Assembly (NCBI RefSeq): GCF_004360145.1
Contig: NZ_ML178712.1
Location: 290,179 to 354,178 of the forward strand
Length of the DNA stretch: 64,000 nt
Source: Aliiroseovarius marinus
GTDB taxonomy: Bacteria > Pseudomonadota > Alphaproteobacteria > Rhodobacterales > Rhodobacteraceae
Direction: 5' to 3'
Part shown: positions 17,942 to 26,359 of the stretch, piece by piece
Layout: each line of letters opens with the position of its first letter
Position numbering within the stretch: position 1 is the stretch's first letter
Translations under genes and position numbers: made by a program
Notes under the pieces: generated by a model
Seen by the model: the letters and a program-made list of their open reading frames with translations, nothing else
The model's database searches: none
Told to the model about the DNA's origin: nothing

Positions 17942-17996
17942 GAACGCTCACCCTTTTGGGGTTCTTTGGCAATATTAGGTTATTTTTAAGGGAAAT

Positions 17997-18025
17997 TTGA
18001 CAGAACCAGCACAGCTTGGCTAAAT
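17997..18025 (+). promoter_or_regulatory. promoter upstream of the Hint-domain gene
   Basis: TTGACA at 17997-18002 and CTAAAT at 18020-18025 are 17 bases apart, a near-consensus sigma-70-type promoter. It lies about 70 bases before the Hint gene start in an AT-rich stretch. Confidence 0.55.
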
Positions 18026-18096
18026 GAAGCTACTTTCTGAGTACTGGGGAGAGGTGGGCTCAATCCCAGAGAGAGTGTGTATGCGGGGGCATAAAC

Positions 18097-19047
18097 ATGG
18101 CGTTATTGACGCTTACGTTTCCGCCGGGGACTGTTGCATATGTTTCTAAGTCAACCGGTGATTGGTATGTAGATTCTGTCAACACCACTGCGGTGGTCAT
18201 TACCGTCGATGATTTGGACGGTGACGGGTTTATTTCGAATGACGAATGGGATGCCGCCGTATCTGGGGACGGCAATGATATTGGCGATACCACCTACTTG
18301 TATCAGGATGGTGGAACGTCAGGCATCCTTTACTCAACGGATGTAACGACGACATTCACCGTTGGACAAAACGTCACTGCCATCCGCGCCGCCATGTCGA
18401 ACCATTTCGAGGCGGATATCTCGGCCGTCGTCTGCTTCGCCAAAGGGACACAAATTGCCACCCCCGCCGGCCCGCAGCGGATTGAAACGCTAGCCGAAGG
18501 GGACATGGTTCTAACCGCCAATGGCGACAGCCGCGAGATCCGCTGGATCGGATGCCGCGAAGTCTCGGCGTTCGAGATGCTGCATGCCCCGAAGCTACGC
18601 CCGGTGCGTATCCGTGCCGGTGCCTTGGGCAACCAATTGCCAGAACGCGACCTGCTGGTCAGCCGTCAGCACCGGATTCTGATCCGCTCGAAAATCGCCG
18701 AGCGTATGTTTGGCACGAAAGAGGTTCTGATCCCTGCCATCAAGCTTGTCGAATGCACAGGCATCGCGGTCGATGACCAGCCCCGCGCGTTGGAATACTT
18801 CCACATCCTTCTGGATGACCACGAGATCTTGCTGGCCAACGGCGCCCCGGCCGAAAGCCTGTTCACCGGGCCGGAGGCGCTGAAATCCTTGTCGCCCGAG
18901 GCGGTCGAGGAAATAGCGACCCTATTCCCCGAGGTACTTGAACGGATCGCTCTACAAGGCCCGGCGGCCTTAGTGCCGTCCAACAAGAAGATAAATCGGA
19001 TGATCGAACGGCATCTCAAGAACGATAAGAAGCTGATTGGCTCTTAA
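18097..19047 (+). CDS. Hint-domain protein with EF-hand loop
   Basis: A 316-residue protein. Residues 39-50 form a canonical 12-residue EF-hand calcium loop (DLDGDGFISNDE). From residue about 112 begins a Hint (hedgehog/intein) fold: the self-cleaving Cys in VVCFAKGTQIATP, then IETLAEGDMVLT, and the later block LVSRQHRILI with the conserved His about 192. The C-terminal part (EYFHILLDDHEILLANG) is typical of bacterial Hint proteins of roseobacters. These are thought to autoprocess, perhaps releasing or attaching the N-terminal piece; substrate and export route are unknown. There is no classical signal peptide. A truncated paralogue lies at 6606-6974. Confidence 0.8.
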   Translation: MALLTLTFPPGTVAYVSKSTGDWYVDSVNTTAVVITVDDLDGDGFISNDEWDAAVSGDGNDIGDTTYLYQDGGTSGILYSTDVTTTFTVGQNVTAIRAAMSNHFEADISAVVCFAKGTQIATPAGPQRIETLAEGDMVLTANGDSREIRWIGCREVSAFEMLHAPKLRPVRIRAGALGNQLPERDLLVSRQHRILIRSKIAERMFGTKEVLIPAIKLVECTGIAVDDQPRALEYFHILLDDHEILLANGAPAESLFTGPEALKSLSPEAVEEIATLFPEVLERIALQGPAALVPSNKKINRMIERHLKNDKKLIGS

Positions 19048-19235
19048 ATCTCGCAGGTCATATCGCGCCCGCAGCACATGGGCGATTTGATCTTTCCTTC
19101 GCATTTCGGACATTTCGAAACCTGAACCGTCTTTCCATCCTCCAACTCGAGTGTGGCGTTGATAAGCGGCTCATCACAGTCGGCACATGATGCATTCACA
19201 CCCATACCGCAGACTTCACAACGATAGGTAGCCAT
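19044..19235 (-). CDS. small zinc-ribbon protein
   Basis: A 63-residue protein rich in paired cysteines: CEVC near residue 6, CADC, CPKC and a CC pair near the end, suggesting two zinc or iron knuckles. The start MATYRCEVCGMGV has AGGAGA upstream at the right distance, so this is a real gene although short. I do not recognise a named function. It overlaps the end of the Hint gene by four bases, convergent. Confidence 0.7.
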   Translation of the reverse strand: MATYRCEVCGMGVNASCADCDEPLINATLELEDGKTVQVSKCPKCEGKIKSPMCCGRDMTCEI

Positions 19236-19398
19236 AGCTTTTCTCCTGTTTGCGTTCCTTGACTGTGCCGGAAAAGGCCCATCCAATCAAATGCCGCATC
19301 GCAGGCGTTATGCTGCTATGGGTTCCACGTTCTCCATGGGCGATCCGACGAACCCGGAATAACCCTGATCGCAAAGTGGTCGCCGGGTTGGTGTATGA

Positions 19399-20043
19399 TC
19401 ACTCGAATCCTTCCAGCCCAAACAACATTCCGGCCGCCAACTCGTCGAACTCGTGGACCAGTTGGCGGATACTGCTGTCTTGATCCAGTTCGCATTCGTG
19501 GCGCGACACGACCTTGTAGGCAGTCTCGGATCTGAACTCGAACACGATCTGCGTGCCGTCCGCGCAAAACTTCTCGGGTGGATCAATCCTAGATACTGTG
19601 GTGTCCGCCCAAGGATTTATCGCGTCAACCAAGGCCAGAACAGGTTGCAGATCTGCGGCGGGAACGTCCCCGACAACTTCCGAGACCAGCTCTCCGGGCT
19701 CGTACCCACCTGCCCCGCTCAGCCGTTTGAAGGCATAGGTTGGTCCTGTGTCCTCACCATACTCCAGCTTCACCATCGATGCGGGCGTGAATGTTGGAAG
19801 AAACAGAAGCCTAACGGTGTTACGGGCCGCAACCGGTGCTTCGAGGTTCGACAATGGGCGCTCTTCCATCGCCCGAAGCTGTTCCCCAAACCATCGCTCA
19901 TAAAGCGCGACCATATTTTTATCGCGCTCTGACACGGCCTCTTTCCCCCAGACTTCACTTGGGAAGAAAACCTCTTGCGTGTCGGAAAGGCATGGCTGCG
20001 CCAACATCAGAGCAGCAACAAAGGTGACGAGCGGGCGGCGAAT
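19399..20043 (-). CDS. secreted protein of unknown function, possible ATT start
   Basis: I do not recognise this protein. From the first ATG (20007) it starts within MLAQPCLSDTQEV. In-frame codons upstream add RRPLVTFVAAL, which together make a good signal peptide of about 20 residues. The only initiation codon that gives this peptide is ATT at 20041-20043, preceded by an AAAGAG ribosome-like site. The mature part is acidic, with FLPTFTPASMVKLEYG and FCADGTQIVFEFRS. It begins ten bases after the LOG gene stop on the same strand and is likely cotranscribed. Confidence 0.6.
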   Translation of the reverse strand: MRRPLVTFVAALMLAQPCLSDTQEVFFPSEVWGKEAVSERDKNMVALYERWFGEQLRAMEERPLSNLEAPVAARNTVRLLFLPTFTPASMVKLEYGEDTGPTYAFKRLSGAGGYEPGELVSEVVGDVPAADLQPVLALVDAINPWADTTVSRIDPPEKFCADGTQIVFEFRSETAYKVVSRHECELDQDSSIRQLVHEFDELAAGMLFGLEGFE

Positions 20044-20053
20044 TCTTATCTCT

Positions 20054-20896
20054 TTACCGCCCCGGCAGTTCGTCCCGCGCCTCGCGGCTTGGCCAGTTGT
20101 CGATCGCGTCCACCGCTTCCTGCGCAGTTTCCACGAACTTGAACAGCTCCAGATCCTCGGCGCTGATGGTGCCGGCGTCGGACAGGGCCTCCCAATTCAC
20201 GATCTTGGTCCAAAAATCGCGGCCAAACAACAGGATCGGGACTTTCTTCATGCGGCCGGTCTGGATCAGGGTCAGGCTTTCGAACAGCTCGTCCAGCGTG
20301 CCGAAGCCGCCGGGGAAGATGGCGATCGCCTCGGCACGCATCAGGAAATGCATCTTGCGGATGGCGAAATAGTGGAAGTTGAAGCACAGGTCGGGCGTCA
20401 CGTATTCGTTCGGCGCCTGTTCATGCGGCAGCACGATGTTCAGGCCGATGGAAACACCGCCCGCGTCTTCTGCGCCACGGTTACCGGCCTCCATCACGCC
20501 GGGACCGCCGCCGGTGACGACGACGTTCTCGCGGTGGTTATTCACCTTCGAGCGCAAGGTCAGAAGACGCGCAAACTCGCGCGCTTCGTCATAGAACTTG
20601 GACAGGTCGGCCAGTGTTTTGGTCCGGGCATCGTCCTTCTTCGCAGGCTCGGGAATGCGCGCGCCGCCAAACAGGACGACAGTGCTTTCCACACCATACT
20701 CCTGCATCATCAGCTCGGGCTTCAGAAGCTCCAGCTGAAGGCGCACCGGGCGCAGTTCGTCCCGGCACATGAAATCCAGATCGTCATAGGCCAGCTTATA
20801 GGCAGGCGCGCGGGTCTGCGGCGTATCCGGCGTATGGCTGGCAGCTTCGCGGTCCTGATGACTGTCACGAAGAGGGTGGTTGCGGTCGTCTTTCAT
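20054..20896 (-). CDS. LOG-family protein (TIGR00730-type)
   Basis: A 280-residue Rossmann-like protein of the LOG (lonely guy / lysine-decarboxylase-like) family. The diagnostic motifs GGGPGVMEAGNRGA and FPGGFGTLDELFESLT are both present. Family members hydrolyse nucleoside 5'-monophosphates to base and ribose phosphate; some make cytokinins, and some act in purine salvage. The long N-terminal extension (first 90 residues) is typical of the alphaproteobacterial subgroup. The start at 20896 follows AGGACC; a longer frame to 20977 is less likely. It is divergent from dapD. Confidence 0.85.
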   Translation of the reverse strand: MKDDRNHPLRDSHQDREAASHTPDTPQTRAPAYKLAYDDLDFMCRDELRPVRLQLELLKPELMMQEYGVESTVVLFGGARIPEPAKKDDARTKTLADLSKFYDEAREFARLLTLRSKVNNHRENVVVTGGGPGVMEAGNRGAEDAGGVSIGLNIVLPHEQAPNEYVTPDLCFNFHYFAIRKMHFLMRAEAIAIFPGGFGTLDELFESLTLIQTGRMKKVPILLFGRDFWTKIVNWEALSDAGTISAEDLELFKFVETAQEAVDAIDNWPSREARDELPGR

Positions 20897-21113
20897 GGCA
20901 CTGGTCCTGTCACAGATTGCGTCTCTACCCCAAGGCGTAGCGGCTTTACGCCGCAAGGACCAGTGCCAGATGGTCACCTTCGCGCGATGAAAACGTCGCT
21001 TGGGGGGCGCTTGTCGCCGCAGATGAGCGCACCCGGCCCAATCATCGTTGCGAAAAAGGGGCGCGGGCCTTATAGGCCTTGTGGAACATTGACGCGCCTA
21101 CGGAGATACCGAC

Positions 21114-21941
21114 ATGTCGAACGCCCAATTGGAAGCCGCCATCGAAGCCGCCTGGGAGGCGCGCGATACCATCACCCCGTCCACCGGCGGTGAAACCCGT
21201 GAAGCCATCGAAGCCACGCTGAACGCGCTGGACAGCGGTAAGCTGCGCGTTGCTGAAAAGCAGGACAGCGGCGACTGGCATGTGAACCAGTGGGCGAAGA
21301 AAGCCGTGCTGCTTGGCTTCCGCCTGAAAGACATGGAACAGCAAGATGGCGGCCCGCAGGGTGGTCACTGGTGGGACAAGGTCGACAGCAAGTTCAAAGG
21401 CTGGGGCGACGCTGAGTGGACCGAGGCAGGCTTCCGCGCCGTGCCCAACTGTATCGTCCGCAAGTCGGCCTACATCGCCCCCGGCGCGGTTCTGATGCCG
21501 AGCTTCGTAAACCTTGGCGCCTATGTTGACGAAGGCACCATGGTCGACACTTGGGCCACCGTTGGCTCGTGTGCTCAGATCGGTAAAAACGTCCACCTGT
21601 CGGGCGGCGTTGGCATCGGCGGCGTGCTGGAGCCCATGCAGGCCGGCCCGACCATCATCGAAGACAACTGCTTTATCGGCGCCCGTTCGGAGGTCGTTGA
21701 AGGCTGCATCGTGCGCGAAGGCTCGGTTCTGGGCATGGGCGTGTTCATCGGCCAGTCGACCAAGATCGTCGACCGCGAGACCGGCGAAGTGATGTATGGC
21801 GAAGTGCCTGCTGGCTCGGTTGTGGTTGCTGGCTCGATGCCCTCGAAGAACGGCATCAACCTGTACTGCGCCGTGATCGTAAAGCGCGTGGACGCCAAAA
21901 CGCGTTCAAAAACCTCGATCAACGACCTGCTGCGCGATTAA
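21114..21941 (+). CDS. dapD: tetrahydrodipicolinate N-succinyltransferase
   Basis: A 275-residue acyltransferase of lysine and diaminopimelate synthesis. It transfers succinyl from succinyl-CoA to tetrahydrodipicolinate. The left-handed beta-helix is visible as hexapeptide repeats ([49 protein letters not shown]). [21 protein letters not shown] near the end is diagnostic. The ATG at 21114 has GGAG upstream. It overlaps the convergent DUF6525 gene by 23 bases. dapE of the same pathway lies 3.3 kb away. Confidence 0.97.
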   Translation: MSNAQLEAAIEAAWEARDTITPSTGGETREAIEATLNALDSGKLRVAEKQDSGDWHVNQWAKKAVLLGFRLKDMEQQDGGPQGGHWWDKVDSKFKGWGDAEWTEAGFRAVPNCIVRKSAYIAPGAVLMPSFVNLGAYVDEGTMVDTWATVGSCAQIGKNVHLSGGVGIGGVLEPMQAGPTIIEDNCFIGARSEVVEGCIVREGSVLGMGVFIGQSTKIVDRETGEVMYGEVPAGSVVVAGSMPSKNGINLYCAVIVKRVDAKTRSKTSINDLLRD

Positions 21942-22206
21942 TCTCGGGATAGTGGGCGCCCCAGACATTTGGGGCGTCCTTTCGCAAAGACTGCGTTTCA
22001 AGGCGCGCCATGTGATGCATGGCGCGCTTTTCACATCCGCCCGCGCGTTTCAATGCATTCCGCCACGCCCGTTTGGCCGAGGGCGCGGACCACGGCAACG
22101 CAGCCTCTTGCAGCCAACGCCGCAGGGCCAACGGCAGACCGTCAAATTCCTGCATCGGATTGGCCGCCCGCTTTCGCGCTTTCAGGGAAGATCGCAGATT
22201 GGTCAT
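21919..22206 (-). CDS. DUF6525 family protein
   Basis: A 95-residue basic protein with the conserved pattern [20 protein letters not shown], then [18 protein letters not shown], as in a small family restricted to Rhodobacteraceae-type bacteria. The function is unknown. It ends 23 bases inside the convergent dapD gene, so the tail codons of both are constrained together. The start codon at 22206 has no strong ribosome site. Confidence 0.7.
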   Translation of the reverse strand: MTNLRSSLKARKRAANPMQEFDGLPLALRRWLQEAALPWSAPSAKRAWRNALKRAGGCEKRAMHHMARLETQSLRKDAPNVWGAHYPEINRAAGR

Positions 22207-22300
22207 GGGGGATAGGTGTGTGAATTCTGGTTATGTTATTTCATAACGTCCGATGAGTGCAACCTCAAGAGCACACGCGCTTCATGAGCGTTGATCGGCT

Positions 22301-23371
22301 TTACCGCGGGCCGCCGAACCACTTCTTCGATAGGTCAGAATAGACGCCGGTTTCGATCAGGCGCAGCAGCGCGACGTTGATGTCTTCGCGCAGAGGCGTG
22401 CCTGTCGGCAGCGCGATGCCATAGCTTTCGGGGCGGAACACACTATCCAGCACCTCGCCATAGCGCGCGCCTTCATTCTGGGCATAATGGGCCAGAATGG
22501 GGCCGTCGAAAATGACGGCGTCCAGCTCGCCCTGCTCAAAGTCGCCCAGCAGCGCGTCCAGCGAGTCATAGCCCGAATAGACCATGCCGCGATCCTCAAG
22601 AAAGATCGACGCGGTGGAGCCATCGGTGGTACCGACGCGTTTGCCGTCCAGATCGCTCACCGAGTGGATCGAGCCCGAAATCGCGCTGACCGTGATCGAC
22701 GCGGTGATATGGGCCACAAAGACCGACACGATAAACAGGCTTGAGATCACAAGGAACGTGCCGAACAGCCGCCCGAAGATGGACCGCGGCATACGCTCTT
22801 CAAAGCCGCCATTCACCACCAGATTCAGCGCCCACCAGAAGGCGGGGAACATGGCCTGTTTGGCGTCGCCTTCAAAATAGGGTTGCTTGTCGCGCTCGAA
22901 GAACCACATCAGCATCCCGCCGCCCAGCAGCAGCGCAAATGCCGCCAGAATGGCCAGCGCTAGATCAAGGCTGATTAAAGTGGACCAGATGCTGACCCCA
23001 GCCTGATCGCGCGGCACCATGATGCGCAGACCGCCATGATAGATCGGCTGCGAGAAATCCATGCGGCTTTCCCGGTCGCGCGTGATCGAGATATTGGCAA
23101 TCGCCCCATCGACCTGCGCGGTTTCAACCATCTGCAGCATTTGGGGGAAGCTGTCGACGACCTCGAACCCGACGGTCTGCCCCATTTCGGTGGCAATCTC
23201 GGTCATCAGATCGATGGCAAAGCCCGTCGGTGCGTCCTCGCCGGACATCGCGAACGGAGGCCTCTCGACCGTTACAAATTCAAGATCAGTTGCCTGAGCA
23301 TATGACACTGTGGCCATACAGATCGTTGCCAGACACACAGCGGCCAAGTGGCGGAGCCTTTGTGCAATCAT
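22301..23371 (-). CDS. ionotropic-glutamate-receptor-like ion channel
   Basis: A 356-residue protein with a signal peptide (residues 1-26), then a solute-binding lobe split around a channel. Order: binding half 1 (DLEFVTVERPPFAM to MVPRD, residues about 29-122), transmembrane helix 1 (about 134-158), re-entrant pore segment (AMFPAFWWALNLVVNGGFE, about 173-190), helix 2 (about 199-224), then binding half 2 (VSDLDGKRVGTTDGSTASIF onward). This is the prokaryotic glutamate-receptor architecture, ligand-gated. The filter region reads VNGGFE rather than the TVGYGD of potassium-selective GluR0. Some such proteins are annotated merely as transporter binding proteins. Ligand and ion are unknown. Confidence 0.78.
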   Translation of the reverse strand: MIAQRLRHLAAVCLATICMATVSYAQATDLEFVTVERPPFAMSGEDAPTGFAIDLMTEIATEMGQTVGFEVVDSFPQMLQMVETAQVDGAIANISITRDRESRMDFSQPIYHGGLRIMVPRDQAGVSIWSTLISLDLALAILAAFALLLGGGMLMWFFERDKQPYFEGDAKQAMFPAFWWALNLVVNGGFEERMPRSIFGRLFGTFLVISSLFIVSVFVAHITASITVSAISGSIHSVSDLDGKRVGTTDGSTASIFLEDRGMVYSGYDSLDALLGDFEQGELDAVIFDGPILAHYAQNEGARYGEVLDSVFRPESYGIALPTGTPLREDINVALLRLIETGVYSDLSKKWFGGPR

Positions 23372-23479
23372 CGCGCTTTCCCCAAAACTATACTTCCCAC
23401 ATACCGCGACCGGCGCAACGTGCCAACTGTTAGCGTTTGACACTTGTGCTTTCCGTGGCGTTCTGGCACCCCTTTTTTC

Positions 23480-23833
23480 ATGACCAAGACAACCAAAACC
23501 AAGAAGCCTCACAAAGTGTATACACTGCTGGTTGAGGTGGGGCGCAAAGACGATGACGGCCTGCCCGAGGGCGCAACGGGGGCTGCGCTGGTGTGCTATG
23601 CCTCCGGCGTGGACGAAGCCGAAGCCGTACGAGAGACCGTCGCCATTCTGAAGCAGGCCGATTTGGCCCCGCTGGATGTCAGCGGATATGGGTCGCTGGA
23701 TGACCGTCTGGCCGAGGGCCACGACATCCCCGCCGAGGAACGCAAACTGATGGGCCGCGCGTTGGCTGAGAACAGCGTGATCGTCGCCCAGATGACCCCG
23801 TTCTTTGATGACGAGAAAAGGCCCCTGCAATGA
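23480..23833 (+). CDS. conserved hypothetical protein
   Basis: A 117-residue soluble protein with a basic N-terminus (MTKTTKTKKPHKVYTLLVEV) and an alpha-beta pattern: VYTLLVEVGRKDDD, ATGAALVCYASGVDEAEAVRET, DLAPLDVSGYGSLDDRL. I do not recognise a named family. The start at 23480 gives a compact protein; a longer in-frame ATG at 23444 is less plausible. The stop overlaps the ATG of the HAD gene (ATGA), so the two are co-translated. Confidence 0.6.
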   Translation: MTKTTKTKKPHKVYTLLVEVGRKDDDGLPEGATGAALVCYASGVDEAEAVRETVAILKQADLAPLDVSGYGSLDDRLAEGHDIPAEERKLMGRALAENSVIVAQMTPFFDDEKRPLQ

Positions 23834-24459
23834 TCTTTTGGGATCTGGATGGCACGCTGACGGATCCCAAGCCGGGCATTACCGACAGCGTGATCAAGGC
23901 GCTGCATGATCTTGGCCTGCCTGCGCCAAGCGCAGATGATCTGGAATGGGTGATCGGCCCGGCGCTTTTGTGGAGCTTTGAAAAGCTCGGCGCCCCCGAC
24001 CCGGACGCCGCGCTCGACGCCTATCGCAAATACTATAATCACGGCGGCGGCATGTATGATTGCACCGTCTATGACGGCATTCTGCCCGTGCTGGACGATC
24101 TGTCGACGCGCCACAAGATGAGCATCGCCACCGCGAAACCCCATGCCTATGCCCGCAAGATCACCGCGCATTTCGGGCTGTCCAAACACATGGCGCACGA
24201 GTTCGGACCCGAGCTGGACGGCACGCGCAACGACAAGGCCGAGCTTTTGGCCCACGCCCTGACGATCACCGGCGACGACCCTGCGCGCTGCGTGATGATC
24301 GGGGACCGGCACTATGACCTGAAGGCCGCCCGCGCCAACAACATGGCGTTCATCGCGGTGGATTGGGGCTATGGCGGGCAGGACGATATGTCCGACGCGG
24401 ATGCCCACGTGAAAACGCCCGACGAATTGCCGGGCGTCATTGCTTCGCTGATCGGTTAA
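23830..24459 (+). CDS. HAD-superfamily phosphatase (Gph-like)
   Basis: A 209-residue HAD hydrolase. The nucleophile Asp is in FWDLDGTLTDPKPGIT, motif II in SIATAKPHAYARKI, and the metal Asp in MIGDRHYDLKAARAN. The cap domain and the phosphoglycolate-phosphatase-like pattern suggest a small-molecule phosphomonoesterase. The exact substrate is not determined. It overlaps the upstream hypothetical gene by four bases. Confidence 0.85.
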   Translation: MIFWDLDGTLTDPKPGITDSVIKALHDLGLPAPSADDLEWVIGPALLWSFEKLGAPDPDAALDAYRKYYNHGGGMYDCTVYDGILPVLDDLSTRHKMSIATAKPHAYARKITAHFGLSKHMAHEFGPELDGTRNDKAELLAHALTITGDDPARCVMIGDRHYDLKAARANNMAFIAVDWGYGGQDDMSDADAHVKTPDELPGVIASLIG

Positions 24460-24463
24460 CGCC

Positions 24464-25036
24464 TTAGGGCGTTACGATCGTGACAAAGCTGTCCGGGATC
24501 GACGGATCCTGCATCGCGAACTTGTCCAAGGGAATGATCAGTGTCGCCATGTCGCTACTGTCCGACATCGTGCCATTCGTTTCAACGATCTGACCTTCGA
24601 TCGTAAAGGTCAGGTTCCGCCCCACCAGCATCTGCTGCATCATCATCAGCATGCCGGGATCCATGCCGCCTTCGGCCACACTCGCCTTCATCTCGGCCAG
24701 ATCGAAGGAGACGCGCACATTGCCGTCCTCCAGCTTTTCGATCTTGGCGGTCTGGTCGGGGTCCATACCCTCTTCCGCGGCTTCCAACTCAGCGATCATT
24801 TCGTCGATCGTGCCGGTCATCTCGGTCGTGCACTGATAGTCGCCATTGTCCAACGTCGTTGCGACACCGTCCTCGCACATGTCCTCGCCGCTCGAGGCCA
24901 TCATCTGATACCCCTCAGGCCCCATCGTCACCGTGGACGAGACGGTCGCGTTGTCGCCATCGATCTTCAGGGTCAAATCCATGTCAACACAGGCAGCCAG
25001 CGGCAAAAGGCATAGAAGGAACAGGAGTTTACGCAT
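24464..25036 (-). CDS. predicted lipoprotein
   Basis: A 190-residue protein whose first residues, MRKLLFLLCLLPLAAC, form a lipoprotein signal with the lipobox LAAC and Asp two residues after the Cys (CVDMDLT). The mature part is very Met- and acid-rich (GGMDPGMLMMMQQML) and has DMDLTLKIDGDNATVSSTVTMG. No named family is recognised. The start at 25036 is four codons inside a longer frame and matches the signal peptide. Confidence 0.65.
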   Translation of the reverse strand: MRKLLFLLCLLPLAACVDMDLTLKIDGDNATVSSTVTMGPEGYQMMASSGEDMCEDGVATTLDNGDYQCTTEMTGTIDEMIAELEAAEEGMDPDQTAKIEKLEDGNVRVSFDLAEMKASVAEGGMDPGMLMMMQQMLVGRNLTFTIEGQIVETNGTMSDSSDMATLIIPLDKFAMQDPSIPDSFVTIVTP

Positions 25037-25201
25037 GGGGCGCTCCAATCAGGGGTTGCAATATGCAGGCAGGTTAGCGGCCACGTGGCGCAGGGTCCAG
25101 CGTGACAGCGCGCATTGGCCCTTCACGGGCGGGGTTTCGCGGGCAAGGGCCGTTTCCACCGGTCGCGGCACCTGTTAAGGGTGGGTGGAATGGAGAATGT
25201 G

Positions 25202-26359
25202 ATGACGACGACCCAACCTGCCCCGCTTGATCCCGTGGACCTGACCCAACGACTTGTGCGCTGCGCGTCGGTCACGCCGGACGAAGGCGGAGCTTTGACG
25301 CTGCTAGAGGGCATTCTGACCGGCGCGGGCTTTACCTGCACCCGCGTGGATCGCGGCGAGGTGTCGAACCTGTTTGCCCGTTGGGGGTCCAAGAACGCCC
25401 GCACGCTGGGTTTCAACGGACACACCGATGTGGTCCCTGTGGGCGATGTCGACGCGTGGAGTGTTGATCCCTTTGGCGCTGAAATCCGTGACGGATACCT
25501 GTATGGCCGAGGGGCAACTGACATGAAGTCGGGCGTTGCGGCTTGGGTGGCCGCCGCCGTGGATTTCACCCGCCACGCGCCCGAAGACGCATCATTGGTG
25601 ATCACCATCACAGGGGACGAGGAAGGCCCGGCCACCGACGGCACCGTCGCCATTCTGGACTGGATGGAAGCAAACGGCGAGAAGATGACCGATTGCGTTG
25701 TCGGCGAACCCACCTGCCCCAATGAAATGGGCGAGATGATGAAGATCGGGCGGCGTGGGTCGATGACCGCCTTCTTCACCGCGCGAGGCGTGCAAGGCCA
25801 TGCGGCCTATCCGCATCGCGCGCTGAACCCCGTGCCCGCGCTGGCCCGCCTGATGGCCGATCTGGCCGCGCATGAACTGGACAAGGGTACCGATCACTTC
25901 GATGCCTCGACCTTGGCCGTGACCACCATCGACACCGGCAACCCGGCCACCAACGTGATCCCTGCCGAAAGCCGCGCCACGGTGAACATCCGCTTCAACG
26001 ATGCCCACAGCTCGGACAGTCTGACCAAGTGGTTGCAGGCCGAAGCCGAGCGCGTCGGCAAAGACACCGGCGTGGATATCGAGATGGTCGTGAAGGTCTC
26101 GGGCGAAAGCTTCGTGACGCCTCCGGGCGAGTTGTCCGAACTGATCTCGAATGCCGTGCAGGCCGAAACCGGGCTGGTGCCCGAAGCGTCCACCTCTGGC
26201 GGCACCTCGGACGCACGCTTCGTGCAATATCACTGCCCAGTTGTCGAATTTGGCCTTGTCGGCAAAACCATGCATGCGGTGGATGAACGGGTCGAAGTCG
26301 CCCTGATCCCGCAGCTAAAATCCATCTACAGCCGCATCATCCAGGATTATTTCGCATGA
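25202..26359 (+). CDS. dapE: succinyl-diaminopimelate desuccinylase
   Basis: A 385-residue di-zinc amidohydrolase (M20 family) of lysine synthesis, acting on the product formed after DapD and the aminotransferase. Metal ligands are visible: [39 protein letters not shown] and the late His in [10 protein letters not shown]. The ATG at 25202 has GGAG six bases upstream; an earlier in-frame ATG at 25190 is possible. Its stop overlaps the ATG of rnr (ATGA). Confidence 0.96.
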   Translation: MTTTQPAPLDPVDLTQRLVRCASVTPDEGGALTLLEGILTGAGFTCTRVDRGEVSNLFARWGSKNARTLGFNGHTDVVPVGDVDAWSVDPFGAEIRDGYLYGRGATDMKSGVAAWVAAAVDFTRHAPEDASLVITITGDEEGPATDGTVAILDWMEANGEKMTDCVVGEPTCPNEMGEMMKIGRRGSMTAFFTARGVQGHAAYPHRALNPVPALARLMADLAAHELDKGTDHFDASTLAVTTIDTGNPATNVIPAESRATVNIRFNDAHSSDSLTKWLQAEAERVGKDTGVDIEMVVKVSGESFVTPPGELSELISNAVQAETGLVPEASTSGGTSDARFVQYHCPVVEFGLVGKTMHAVDERVEVALIPQLKSIYSRIIQDYFA

